Source of the DNA: an uncultured Bacteroidales bacterium
GTDB lineage: Bacteria > Bacteroidota > Bacteroidia > Bacteroidales > UBA3663
DNA: 20,139 nucleotides
Direction: 5' to 3'
Assembly (NCBI GenBank): GCA_937899265.1
Contig: CALBPV010000079.1
Span: 1 to 20,139 of the forward strand
This document shows positions 1 through 7,003 of the stretch, in pieces; the stretch's first letter is position 1; each line of letters starts with the position of its first letter. The notes under the pieces are model-generated. The model did no database searches and was not told the origin of the DNA. It saw nothing but the letters and a program-made list of their open reading frames with translations. The translations under genes and the position numbers were made by a program.

Positions 1-80
1 AGATTCGCTCATATTATTCTCTGTCGAGGTGCAAGTTCGAGTAGTGAATTGAGCATCAAAATGTCGTGTCTCTTGCGAAA

Positions 81-95
81 CACGGTGCAAAAGTA
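81..95 (-). promoter_or_regulatory. Leftward promoter, Bacteroidota -7 element
   Basis: The minus strand reads TACTTTTG at 95-88, a full match to the Bacteroidota -7 consensus TAnnTTTG, followed by the common GCACC context. Initiation would fall near base 84. The first transcribed bases could form a small hairpin (CGTGT 65-69 with ACACG 80-84). No clear -33 TTTG is visible. An ATG at 12-10 on the minus strand, about 70 bases downstream, is a possible start of a gene that lies beyond the left edge; only four codons are in the window, so the gene itself cannot be identified. Confidence 0.45.
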
Positions 96-331
96 GTCAA
101 AAATTTCCGTATTGCCTCCTATTTGTATAAAAAAGTGCTAAAATTTATGCAATTTTAACATAAAAGCGGCGTTGAAAGGCATAAAAGCGGCACCTTCCGC
201 ACCCCGAGCAAGTATTGGGCCATCTCGCTTCCGCTCGGTTGGCTGCATGTTGGCTCTCGCCTTTTTCTGGCGACTTAAGCTAGTTGCTCTTGCCAATATC
301 TCGACAAGACCCCAAATGTCTTCGAAACGGG
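96..331. other. Intergenic stretch, no recognised gene
   Basis: This stretch has an AT-rich left part and a GC-richer right part. It contains a 12-bp direct repeat, CATAAAAGCGGC, at 159-170 and 180-191. A short pairing, CCGAGC (204-209) with GCTCGG (233-238), and a CGCC/GGCG hairpin near 258-272 are also present. A 65-codon open frame runs on the minus strand from an ATG at 335 to 138. Its start codon is supplied by the first unit of the neighbouring repeat array and I see no recognisable domain, so I do not call it a gene. The region could be a structured or decayed intergenic element. Confidence 0.35.
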
Positions 332-596
332 CCATCGATATTCGATGGACCCGAAAAAAGTTCCGGGAACCTCCATCGATATTCGATGGACCCGAAAAAA
401 GTTCCGGGAACCTCTATCGACATTCGATGGAGGCGAAAAAAGTTCCGGAAACGGCTATCGACATTCGATGGAGGCGAAAAAAGTTCCGGAAGCCTCTATC
501 GATATTCGATGGAGGCGAAAAAAGTTCCGGGAACCGCCATCGATATTCGATGGACCCGAAAAACATTCTTGAAGCCGCCATCGACATTCGATGGAC
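332..596. repeat. Tandem array of seven 41-bp units with internal dyads
   Basis: Units start (at the conserved ATCGA) at 334, 375, 416, 457, 498, 539 and 580, an exact 41-bp period; the last unit is cut short after about 17 bases. Each unit has a 7-bp inverted repeat CCATCGA-nnn-TCGATGG and, about 12 bases later, a second dyad around TTCC(G)GGAA; the sixth unit has degraded there (ATTCTTGAAG). The units differ by a few substitutions and show no indels. Because 41 is not a multiple of three, open frames run through the array in several frames with related peptides, so coding is unlikely. There are no unique spacers, so it is not a CRISPR array. Function unknown. Confidence 0.95.
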
Positions 597-645
597 AATT
601 TGGAGCCTCCACGGGGGAAGTCGCCTGACGCACCTCCTCCCTGAA

Positions 646-672
646 CACGAATCGCACGAATTGAACGAATTG
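646..672. repeat. Three 9-bp direct repeats
   Basis: CACGAATCG, CACGAATTG and AACGAATTG follow each other without gaps. They sit in the AT-rich spacer between the 41-bp array and the transporter gene. No function can be assigned. Confidence 0.6.
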
Positions 673-733
673 AGGAGATAATATTTTGAAAAATTTTTGT
701 CCCAATTTTGTAAAATTTCCCGCGAAGCGGCCA

Positions 734-771
734 AAATACAAAGCGACAAACAGCGTAGCGCTTTTGTCGCT
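734..771 (-). terminator. Putative terminator of the transporter gene
   Basis: AGCGACAAA (742-750) pairs with TTTGTCGCT (763-771) in a 9-bp stem, with a further AGCG/CGCT pairing inside the loop. Read on the minus strand the stem is followed by TTGTATTTT, a U-rich tail. It lies about 100 bases past the stop of the minus-strand transporter gene. A second hairpin, CCGTCGG/CCGACGG at 803-828, precedes it and lacks a T tract. Confidence 0.45.
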
Positions 772-869
772 ACAGGGGAAGTCGCCCTTTCTTCCATTAA
801 CCCCGTCGGTTTTTTGACGGGCCGACGGAGCTCGTCTCTCTGCCCCCCTGCGCCGGAAAATACGCGGCA

Positions 870-2063
870 TCAATCTGATTTCAAATCGGAGTCGGTCATG
901 GCGCAGACACAGGAGTCGCTCCAGACATTCTCGGCTGTCTCGACCATGTCGATGACCGTGTAGATGGGGAGGATGGCGGCGAGGACCGGGACGGGAGCCC
1001 CGATGCCGGACATGAGGGAGAATGTAAGGAAGTAGCAGCCCATCGGGACACCCGCATTGCCCACAGCGGCAACAACCGAGACAAGGAGCCACAGGAGCAT
1101 CTCCGGAAGCGAGAGAGTCATACCCCCCGACTGCATCACAAAGAGCGAAGTGACAAGGATGAAGGCTGCACAGCCGTTCATGTTGACCGTCGTGCAGACA
1201 GGCAATACGAAGCGGGCTATCTCACTGCGCACCCCCAAGCGCCTCTCGGCCGACTCCATCGTGACGGGAAGCGTGGCTGCTGAACTCTTGGTGAAAAGAG
1301 CCATGAGGACAGCGGGCGACATACACGAGAGGACATGCAGCGGATTCAATCCCCGGGCCAGGAGGAAGAGGGGCAGAATGACAAAGAACTGTATCACATT
1401 GCCGACCAGGACAACCAAGACGTACTTCCCCAGAGAGTCGGCCACCACACCTGCAGAAAGCTGGACTGCCAGCTGTGCAGAAAAAGCCACGATGCCAAGC
1501 GGAAGGCTCCACACCAACCAGCGAATGAGGAGGAAAAGGAGCGAACGGAGTCCGTCGAGGAGGTTCAGGAGCGAGGTCTTGCCGTCGGAGGCGGGAAGAC
1601 GAGACAGGCCGATGCCTACCGCAAAGGAGAGCAACAAAAGGGAAAGAACGTTGCCGTCGAGAAAGGGACGCACCGGATTGTCGGGAATGACGGAGAGAAA
1701 ATGGTCGCGATAGCCGAGGCCTTCGCCCACCCCCGCCTCTGCAATCCCGGCATCGGCAGTGACCGAAAGCGGTTCGGGAGCCACGAGGAGGTAGAGCACG
1801 AGCCCCACAGCCGCAGCCGCAAAGGTGGTGAGGAGGGTGTAGGCAAGGGTGCGGCAGAAGACGCGACCCGTGTCGCTCTGAGAGCCGAGCGAAGACAGTG
1901 CGGATACCACAGCAAGGACAATGGCGGGCACTGCCAACAGGCGGAAGAGACGGGTATAGACATCGGCTATGAAATCGAGGGCGGAGAGAAGCCAGCCCAT
2001 GTCGGAAATGCCCAACAGGGCACCCAGGACGAGTGCTCCAATCCAAAGGAGGGTCTGTTTCAT
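870..2063 (-). CDS. Dicarboxylate/amino acid:cation symporter (DAACS, SLC1-like)
   Basis: This is an inner-membrane secondary transporter that would couple uptake of an amino acid or dicarboxylate to sodium or protons. The 397-residue protein is very hydrophobic and has the family landmarks in order: the serine-rich hairpin 1 (SSAATLP, 260-266), the TM7 NMNG motif (294-297; usually NMDG), hairpin 2 (AGVPMG, 337-342), and TM8 with D372, N379 and D383. Where the archaeal GltPh protein has the substrate-binding Arg397, this protein has Glu375. I infer that the substrate is probably not glutamate or aspartate; a neutral or cationic amino acid is more likely. It is the last gene of the leftward run, 108 bp after susD. 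A hairpin between them suggests partly separate expression. Confidence 0.9.
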   Translation of the reverse strand: MKQTLLWIGALVLGALLGISDMGWLLSALDFIADVYTRLFRLLAVPAIVLAVVSALSSLGSQSDTGRVFCRTLAYTLLTTFAAAAVGLVLYLLVAPEPLSVTADAGIAEAGVGEGLGYRDHFLSVIPDNPVRPFLDGNVLSLLLLSFAVGIGLSRLPASDGKTSLLNLLDGLRSLLFLLIRWLVWSLPLGIVAFSAQLAVQLSAGVVADSLGKYVLVVLVGNVIQFFVILPLFLLARGLNPLHVLSCMSPAVLMALFTKSSAATLPVTMESAERRLGVRSEIARFVLPVCTTVNMNGCAAFILVTSLFVMQSGGMTLSLPEMLLWLLVSVVAAVGNAGVPMGCYFLTFSLMSGIGAPVPVLAAILPIYTVIDMVETAENVWSDSCVCAMTDSDLKSD

Positions 2064-2080
2064 TTCAGGACGTTAAAAAA

Positions 2081-2101
2081 GTCAAAGGTCAAAGATCAAA
2101 G
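2081..2101. repeat. Short heptamer repeat (GTCAAAG x3)
   Basis: GTCAAAG, GTCAAAG and ATCAAAG are tandem and gapless in the susD-transporter spacer, just upstream of the transporter start codon on the minus strand. It has the same unit length as the two larger heptamer arrays in this window, with a different unit sequence. Confidence 0.6.
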
Positions 2102-2108
2102 GAGAAAT

Positions 2109-2150
2109 GTTGGAGTCACCGCGCCCTGACGGGTCACAGGCAACTCCAAC
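2109..2150 (-). terminator. Hairpin after susD, possible terminator
   Basis: GTTGGAGT (2109-2116) pairs perfectly with ACTCCAAC (2143-2150), with possible inner pairing CCTG/CAGG. On the minus strand the stem is followed by ATTTCTCCTTTG, which is only moderately U-rich. It lies 22 bases beyond the susD stop, so it may end or attenuate transcription before the transporter gene. Confidence 0.45.
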
Positions 2151-2171
2151 CAAATAACAAATAACGACAAA

Positions 2172-3860
2172 TCAATAACCCGGGTTCTGGACAATATTCA
2201 AATCTTCGCCCGAGAGACCCGTGGGGATGGGCTGACGATAGTGACGTCCGCGCACGTTGTTGTACTTGGCAACCAGATGCTTGTGAATCTTGGCGAAGAA
2301 GGAGCTGACCTCGTTGCCGTCCTTTCCGACAACGCCTGCGGTAGTGTAACTGTCGTCGAAATGTTTGTAATGGGCGACCTCACGCACCGAGGAGATGAGA
2401 TTCTTCCAACGGAGGCTGTTGAGGAGCGACTTCTGCTCGTAGGTGAACTCGTAGTCCCACTCGCGCTTGATCTGATCGAAGGAAGGAGCCTCCACGGTTG
2501 CTATTCCGGCACGCTGGCGGAGGAGGTTGAAGGGTTCTGCAGCCTCGGTATTGCGTCCGAGCTGGACGAGGGCTTCAGCCTTGATGAGGAGCACCTCGGC
2601 GTAGCGCAACTCGATGCGATCAACGCTGTTGAAAGTGATTTCGAGGTTCTCGGCATTGGTATATGACTGATCGACACCCTTGCCGTTGATGGGAGTATAG
2701 ACGGGAGAATAGTAATGGTAGGCAAGGTTGTCTTCGGGATTGACGAGAGCGGTGAAATACGTCTTGGCCAGGCGCTTGTCGTCGGGCTGCTCAGCCTTCC
2801 AGTTGTCGTATAGGTCATCGTCGGAGACTTCGGTGTGGTTCTCGGAGAAGCCGCGTCCGTTCTCACCGTTGAGGAAGGGGAATGTCCAGGAGCAGTGGGT
2901 CTGGTGGTTGCCCTGTGCATCGTTTCTGTCGCCGTCGTGACGGATGGTGAAGAGATGTTCGTCGGTGCCGCGCTTGTTGCTCTCGTAATCACGTCCGAAG
3001 AGTTTGGAGAAGTCGGGGTCGAGTTTGAGGAGACCGCTGTTGATGACCTTGTCGGCATATTCCACTGCCTTCTCAAGACGGGCATCGGTCTTGGAGAAAG
3101 CCGGGTCGGTCTGGGAGGACGCAATGGCGGCTACCTGTTCACTGCTGAGCGGATTGTCGCCCCAAGTGAGATAGGCGCGGGCAAGAAGACCCTGGGCAGC
3201 CTGACGGGAGGGAGTGACGGGATCGCCGTTGTAGTCGAGGAGGAGCGTTTCGGCATCGGTGAGGTCGGCTACAATCTGTGCATAAACATCGTCGATGGGA
3301 AGACGGTCGGTGGTGCTGCCGCCTTCTTCGGTGAAGACAGGCACTTCGCCCCAGAGCTGGACGAGATAGAGATAGGCCAGGCCGCGGAGGAACTTGGCTT
3401 TACCCACGGCGGCAGCATATCCGCTACGGGTGACCTGTCCGGCCTCGTATGCCTTGGTTACCTCGCTGACGGTCTCGTTGTCGTTGCTGACACCGAGGAG
3501 GAGGTGGTTGAAGATTTTGACCTGATACCAGGTGTCGCGTTGCTGTTCGAAACGGGAGTTGACAGGGCCTGCCTCGTCCTCTTCTCCTTCGAAGGAGGTG
3601 AGTTTGTTGCTGTTGAGTTCAATGATGAAGGAGAAGGAGGAGCTGAGCGGCTGCCAGTGGCTATAGACACCGTTGGCGAGGGCGACAGCGGTCGCATCGT
3701 CGGTCACTACTTCGGAGAGGACTCCGGTGGGGGTGTTGTCGCCCGAATCATCACTGTCGCTGCACGAAGCTGTGAGCGAAACGAAACCTGCAGCCAAGGC
3801 TGCGAAGAACCAGACAGCAGAGGCTGTCAACACAGAGTGTTTGTTTGTTACATTTTCCAT
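2172..3860 (-). CDS. RagB/SusD family nutrient-binding outer-membrane lipoprotein
   Basis: SusD-type proteins form the surface lid on a SusC barrel and capture the substrate, usually a glycan or peptide. The 562-residue protein begins with a signal peptide ending in a lipobox (cysteine 33 after LTAS). An acidic SDSDDSGD stretch follows, typical of surface-exported Bacteroidota lipoproteins. The middle has alpha-helical, TPR-like character (for example AKFLRGLAYLYLVQLWGEVPVF), and the protein ends in the family hallmark QNPGY. Length is normal for the family. The gene is not next to the only susC in the window: two genes and a 151-bp spacer lie between. There are no CAZymes or peptidases nearby to reveal the substrate. 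Confidence 0.93.
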   Translation of the reverse strand: MENVTNKHSVLTASAVWFFAALAAGFVSLTASCSDSDDSGDNTPTGVLSEVVTDDATAVALANGVYSHWQPLSSSFSFIIELNSNKLTSFEGEEDEAGPVNSRFEQQRDTWYQVKIFNHLLLGVSNDNETVSEVTKAYEAGQVTRSGYAAAVGKAKFLRGLAYLYLVQLWGEVPVFTEEGGSTTDRLPIDDVYAQIVADLTDAETLLLDYNGDPVTPSRQAAQGLLARAYLTWGDNPLSSEQVAAIASSQTDPAFSKTDARLEKAVEYADKVINSGLLKLDPDFSKLFGRDYESNKRGTDEHLFTIRHDGDRNDAQGNHQTHCSWTFPFLNGENGRGFSENHTEVSDDDLYDNWKAEQPDDKRLAKTYFTALVNPEDNLAYHYYSPVYTPINGKGVDQSYTNAENLEITFNSVDRIELRYAEVLLIKAEALVQLGRNTEAAEPFNLLRQRAGIATVEAPSFDQIKREWDYEFTYEQKSLLNSLRWKNLISSVREVAHYKHFDDSYTTAGVVGKDGNEVSSFFAKIHKHLVAKYNNVRGRHYRQPIPTGLSGEDLNIVQNPGY

Positions 3861-3884
3861 AATGATAAAAGCTTGTCTTTAAAG

Positions 3885-3951
3885 GATGAGTACTGAAAAA
3901 AAGAAACAAAAGTGATACTTGATAAAAAAGATAAGTACTGGAAAAAGGAAA
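3885..3951. repeat. Imperfect 22-bp direct repeat upstream of susD
   Basis: Bases 3885-3906 and 3930-3951 match at 19 of 22 positions; the shared core is GAT(G/A)AGTACTG followed by an A-rich tail. The copies start 45 bp apart. They lie in the 151-bp spacer before susD (which starts at 3860 and reads left), where a promoter or operator would be expected. I see no good TAnnTTTG box there. Confidence 0.6.
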
Positions 3952-4011
3952 ATGAATTAAAAAAGTTTGTATATTGAAAAAGAAAAAGCGGGGTTGTTGT
4001 GTCTCCGGGCC

Positions 4012-5988
4012 TCAGAACCCGAAGGTGGCTCCGAGATAGAGATTGCGACCCTTGCGGGGAATGCTGTTCCAGTCGGAGTAAGCCGAGTAGCGGCGGTCGA
4101 GCAGATTCTCTACTCCGGCCCGCAGGGTGAGTTCGGTGGAGCCCAAAGCGAGGGGATATTCGGCCGAGAGATTGAAGACCGTGTAGGACGGAGTGGGGGT
4201 CTCGCCGTACTTCTCACCATAACGGCTCTGCCTGAGGGCACCCTCCATGGTCAGTGAGGCGAAGAAGTCTCCCCGGGAGAATTTCAGAGCCGAGGAATAC
4301 TCGATCGGAGCCACGAGAGGGAGCGTGTCGCCATCGTCATCCCGCCCGAGAGCGTAGCTCAGCCGTGCATTCCACGAGAACTGAGGGGTGAGCCTTCCCG
4401 AGAGGGCAAGCGAGGCGTTCACAATGGAAGCGTTCGGGATGTTGCCATAGACCTTGACACCTGCAGCTCCGACGGTCATGGGACTGATGCGGGAATCGAC
4501 ACCTCCGATGATGTAATGGCTGAAGAAGAAGGCGTTGGCCTCAAGCGTAGCCGCAAACCGGTCGGCCGTGTATTTGGCCGAAAGGGAAGCCTCAACGGCC
4601 GACTCGTTCTTGAGGTGGGGGTTGCCCATGTAGTCGTAGCGGTCGAACGTATTGTTGAGGTAGTAGCCGTAGGCCTCGGTGACCGTGGCTGCGCGGCTGC
4701 CCCATCCTCCTCCTGCCGAAATCTGCCAATGTTGTGGGCTCCATAGATAACGGAGGGCGACGCGGGCCGTGGTCTGGTAATAACGGTCTTCCATGAGGGG
4801 GAAGAAGACGCGGAGGGCCTGAAACCCCTCTTCGCTGTTGAGGTGTTGCTGCTGCCAAGCGACTTTGGCCGAGACGTGGAGCGCGTGGGCTGGAAAGAGC
4901 GTGATGTCGTCGGTGACAGCCAGTCCCGTGTTGAACGTTCCCACGTCGGGCCAGGTGACCATATACATGGGAGCGGCTCCGTCGGGATACATCGTCATGT
5001 CGGCAAAGAGGCGGTTGTAGTAGAGATCGAAGTTGAAGCGCAGGGTGTTTCTCCCCCATCCAGCCGCCAGCAGGCTGTAGAGACCTGCGGTTCGGCTGCG
5101 TCCCGGCATGTCCATGTGGATGAGCACATCGGGCCGGGAGGTGTCGTCCATTTCGTGGCGGATGCGGTTGAAGTAAACTTTGGTCTCCCACGAGTTGAGG
5201 ATTCCCTCCGGGAAATCGACATGATGGCTGAGGGAGGTGATGATGCCATCGGCCAAAGCCACATCCATGTTGAGAGCGGGATAACCCACGTCGGTGGCAC
5301 GATCCCAGATGACGGTGCCGTCGATGTGCTGAAGGGGCGTAAGACGGAAGCCGAAGTTGGCAAAGGCATTGACCTTGCGGAACCGCGAGTAATCGACCCG
5401 CGTGCGGTGTCCTGCCCAGTAGTCGTCGGCACGGCGACAGAAGACACCCGCGTTGAGATAGGCGCTGCGTCCCGAGATTTCGGTGTCGGCTCCGTAGGTC
5501 TGAAGATGGCCGTTGGCCTCATAGCCTGCAGAGAGTGTCGTGTGCACGGTCTCCTGGTCGAAGCCTATCCTGCGCAGACGGAGGTCGAGGCTCCCGCCGA
5601 TGTTGCCTGTGGCCTGCGGATTGCCGTCGAGACCGCTGTTGAGGCTGATAGTCCGGAGGTTGCTGCTCTCCACATAGGAGGTGACGGGATCCATCTTGTC
5701 GGTGCAGGCATAGAAAATCTTCATGCCGTCGATGGTGACCGAGAGACGTTCGGACTGCATACCGTTCACGGCGGGTTCCCAGGCATAGCTTCCTCGGCGC
5801 ACCAGACTGACATTCGAGAGGCGGACGAGGTGCTCGTCGATGGTGGCGAGCTGGCCTTTTTCGGAACGTTTCTGCCCGCTGGCATTGCCCGACACCACGA
5901 CCACTTCGTCCAGATTGAGGACGGAGGCTTCGGTGCTGTCGGCCGACAGAGCCGTCGCGAGAGAGAGAAGGGAAATGACAGTAAGCAT
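4012..5988 (-). CDS. TonB-dependent outer-membrane receptor, OprC/NosA-like, probably copper
   Basis: This is a TonB-dependent barrel for import across the outer membrane. I start it at the ATG at 5988, which gives a clean signal peptide (MLTVISLLSLATALSADS); an upstream in-frame start at 6051 would overlap the preceding gene. The mature protein opens with a TonB-box-like DEVVVVSG, then a plug domain and a beta barrel that ends in an aromatic residue (GATFGF). The 658-residue length and lack of a carboxypeptidase-like N-terminal domain set it apart from the SusC gene upstream. Cys95-x3-Met99 (in YACTDKMDP) and His278-x-Met280 (in RHEMDD) match the CxxxM and HxM copper ligands described for OprC of Pseudomonas, at nearly the same separation. 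From this I infer a copper ion as substrate. The gene lies 44 bp after the Met/His-rich lipoprotein gene and is probably co-transcribed with it. Confidence 0.85.
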   Translation of the reverse strand: MLTVISLLSLATALSADSTEASVLNLDEVVVVSGNASGQKRSEKGQLATIDEHLVRLSNVSLVRRGSYAWEPAVNGMQSERLSVTIDGMKIFYACTDKMDPVTSYVESSNLRTISLNSGLDGNPQATGNIGGSLDLRLRRIGFDQETVHTTLSAGYEANGHLQTYGADTEISGRSAYLNAGVFCRRADDYWAGHRTRVDYSRFRKVNAFANFGFRLTPLQHIDGTVIWDRATDVGYPALNMDVALADGIITSLSHHVDFPEGILNSWETKVYFNRIRHEMDDTSRPDVLIHMDMPGRSRTAGLYSLLAAGWGRNTLRFNFDLYYNRLFADMTMYPDGAAPMYMVTWPDVGTFNTGLAVTDDITLFPAHALHVSAKVAWQQQHLNSEEGFQALRVFFPLMEDRYYQTTARVALRYLWSPQHWQISAGGGWGSRAATVTEAYGYYLNNTFDRYDYMGNPHLKNESAVEASLSAKYTADRFAATLEANAFFFSHYIIGGVDSRISPMTVGAAGVKVYGNIPNASIVNASLALSGRLTPQFSWNARLSYALGRDDDGDTLPLVAPIEYSSALKFSRGDFFASLTMEGALRQSRYGEKYGETPTPSYTVFNLSAEYPLALGSTELTLRAGVENLLDRRYSAYSDWNSIPRKGRNLYLGATFGF

Positions 5989-6032
5989 AGCGTTCGTTGA
6001 AGTTACAGAATATACAGAAGGAAATGTGGAGC

Positions 6033-6977
6033 TCAGAGAGTCACGTCCCAATAGAGCGTATTGTCGCCACCGGCCACGAGGTTGCCATCTTCGTCTTTTA
6101 CGGTGAGGTAGATTCTCCAGAGGCCGGTCATCGTGAGGTTGATTTTGCCGAGATAGCTGTCATCGTCCTGCAGGGTGAGCGCTTCGTTGTCGGGCGAAGT
6201 GTGACCGCCCATGTCGGGCATACGAGGATCGATGTCGATGGTGAAGACGCGGTCGGCCACAGGATAGGGGTCGGTGGCGGGAGTGCTTTTGCGCGAGACG
6301 TAAGCCCGGATGTCGTTGCTGCCTGTCTGCCACTTGTCGGGTGAGACGAGTGAGAGGAAATAGGTGTCGCCACTCTCATCCTTGAACGACTTGAGCCAGC
6401 TCTGTCCCTCGGGCAGTGCAGCCACATTCACGGCTTTGGTTATCATGTGCGTCTCTCCGCCCTGGACGCTGAGGCTGTAAGAGAGTTCCCACTTGTCGTC
6501 GCCTTCGGCGGCCATGAGGAACGAGACCCAGGTATGTTTGAGCGCTGAGGGCTGGTCGGTTACCCCCTCGGCATCACCCCCTGTGGGAGCAGAGTGCTGC
6601 ATCGTCATGCCGGAAGCCATCTGCATCGTCATAAGGGGAGTGATGCTTTGGAGGGTAAACTCCTTCACATAGTTGGCGTTCTTCAATTTGGTAACCACTA
6701 CCCAAAGATCGTTGTAGCCCACGTGGAGACTGCCGCCCGAGGTATAGGCGTGGAGACGGTAGGTGCCGTCGATGGTGTCGCTGAAGACAGGCATCTCGCG
6801 CACGGTCTTCACAAAGTTATAAACCAGACGGGCTTCCTCCACGGAGCAGCATTCCACGTCGCCGTCGATAGTGATTTCGCCGTTGAAATTGTCGTTCAGT
6901 ACGTCATCGTTGCTGTTGCAGGCACTCAGGAACGACAGTCCCAGGGCCAAGGTCAAGTATAATCCTGTTTTGTTCAT
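6033..6977 (-). CDS. Met/His-rich lipoprotein with two YtkA-like halves
   Basis: The signal peptide ends in a lipobox with Cys20 (FLSAC), followed by NSNDD, so it is an envelope lipoprotein, possibly surface exposed. Two halves appear related. Residues about 72-170 contain GSLHVGYNDLWV and a cluster M116, M118, M120, M124, M126, H128. Residues about 210-314 contain RMPDMGGH (M253, M256, H259) and then GKINLTMTGLWRIYLTV, which resembles the YtkA/FixH-like fold. Such Met/His clusters commonly bind copper. The gene is 26 bp after susC and 44 bp before the OprC-like receptor. I infer that it captures or hands over copper to that receptor, as SusD does for SusC. The copper role is inference; the domain call is by eye. 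Confidence 0.75.
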   Translation of the reverse strand: MNKTGLYLTLALGLSFLSACNSNDDVLNDNFNGEITIDGDVECCSVEEARLVYNFVKTVREMPVFSDTIDGTYRLHAYTSGGSLHVGYNDLWVVVTKLKNANYVKEFTLQSITPLMTMQMASGMTMQHSAPTGGDAEGVTDQPSALKHTWVSFLMAAEGDDKWELSYSLSVQGGETHMITKAVNVAALPEGQSWLKSFKDESGDTYFLSLVSPDKWQTGSNDIRAYVSRKSTPATDPYPVADRVFTIDIDPRMPDMGGHTSPDNEALTLQDDDSYLGKINLTMTGLWRIYLTVKDEDGNLVAGGDNTLYWDVTL

Positions 6978-7003
6978 GAATATTGTCGTTTTATCCGTTA
7001 TTT

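Noticed and set aside
235..300. A tRNA or other standard RNA gene in the left intergenic region
   Set aside because: I found no cloverleaf, no T-loop GTTCGANTC-type motif and no known small-RNA signature, only short pairings.
332..596. The array as a CRISPR
   Set aside because: The whole 41-bp unit is conserved from copy to copy; there are no unique spacers and no cas genes in the window.
172..681. Open reading frames running through the 41-bp array on the plus strand (several frames)
   Set aside because: Because 41 is not divisible by three, each frame gives the same three peptides in rotation. Open frames follow from the lack of stops in the unit and do not indicate a protein.
803..828. 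Hairpin CCGTCGG/CCGACGG as the transporter terminator
   Set aside because: No T tract follows it on the minus strand; the hairpin at 742-771 fits better.
2835..3896. 353-codon plus-strand frame opposite susD
   Set aside because: It is antisense to a clear SusD gene with signal peptide and conserved C-terminus; composition is typical of a shadow frame.
4843..6000. 385-codon plus-strand frame opposite the OprC-like receptor
   Set aside because: It is antisense to a clear TonB-dependent receptor, with no recognisable domain or start context.
5989..6051. Upstream start for the copper-type receptor
   Set aside because: It overlaps the lipoprotein gene by 19 bases and places 21 polar residues ahead of the signal peptide that begins at 5988.
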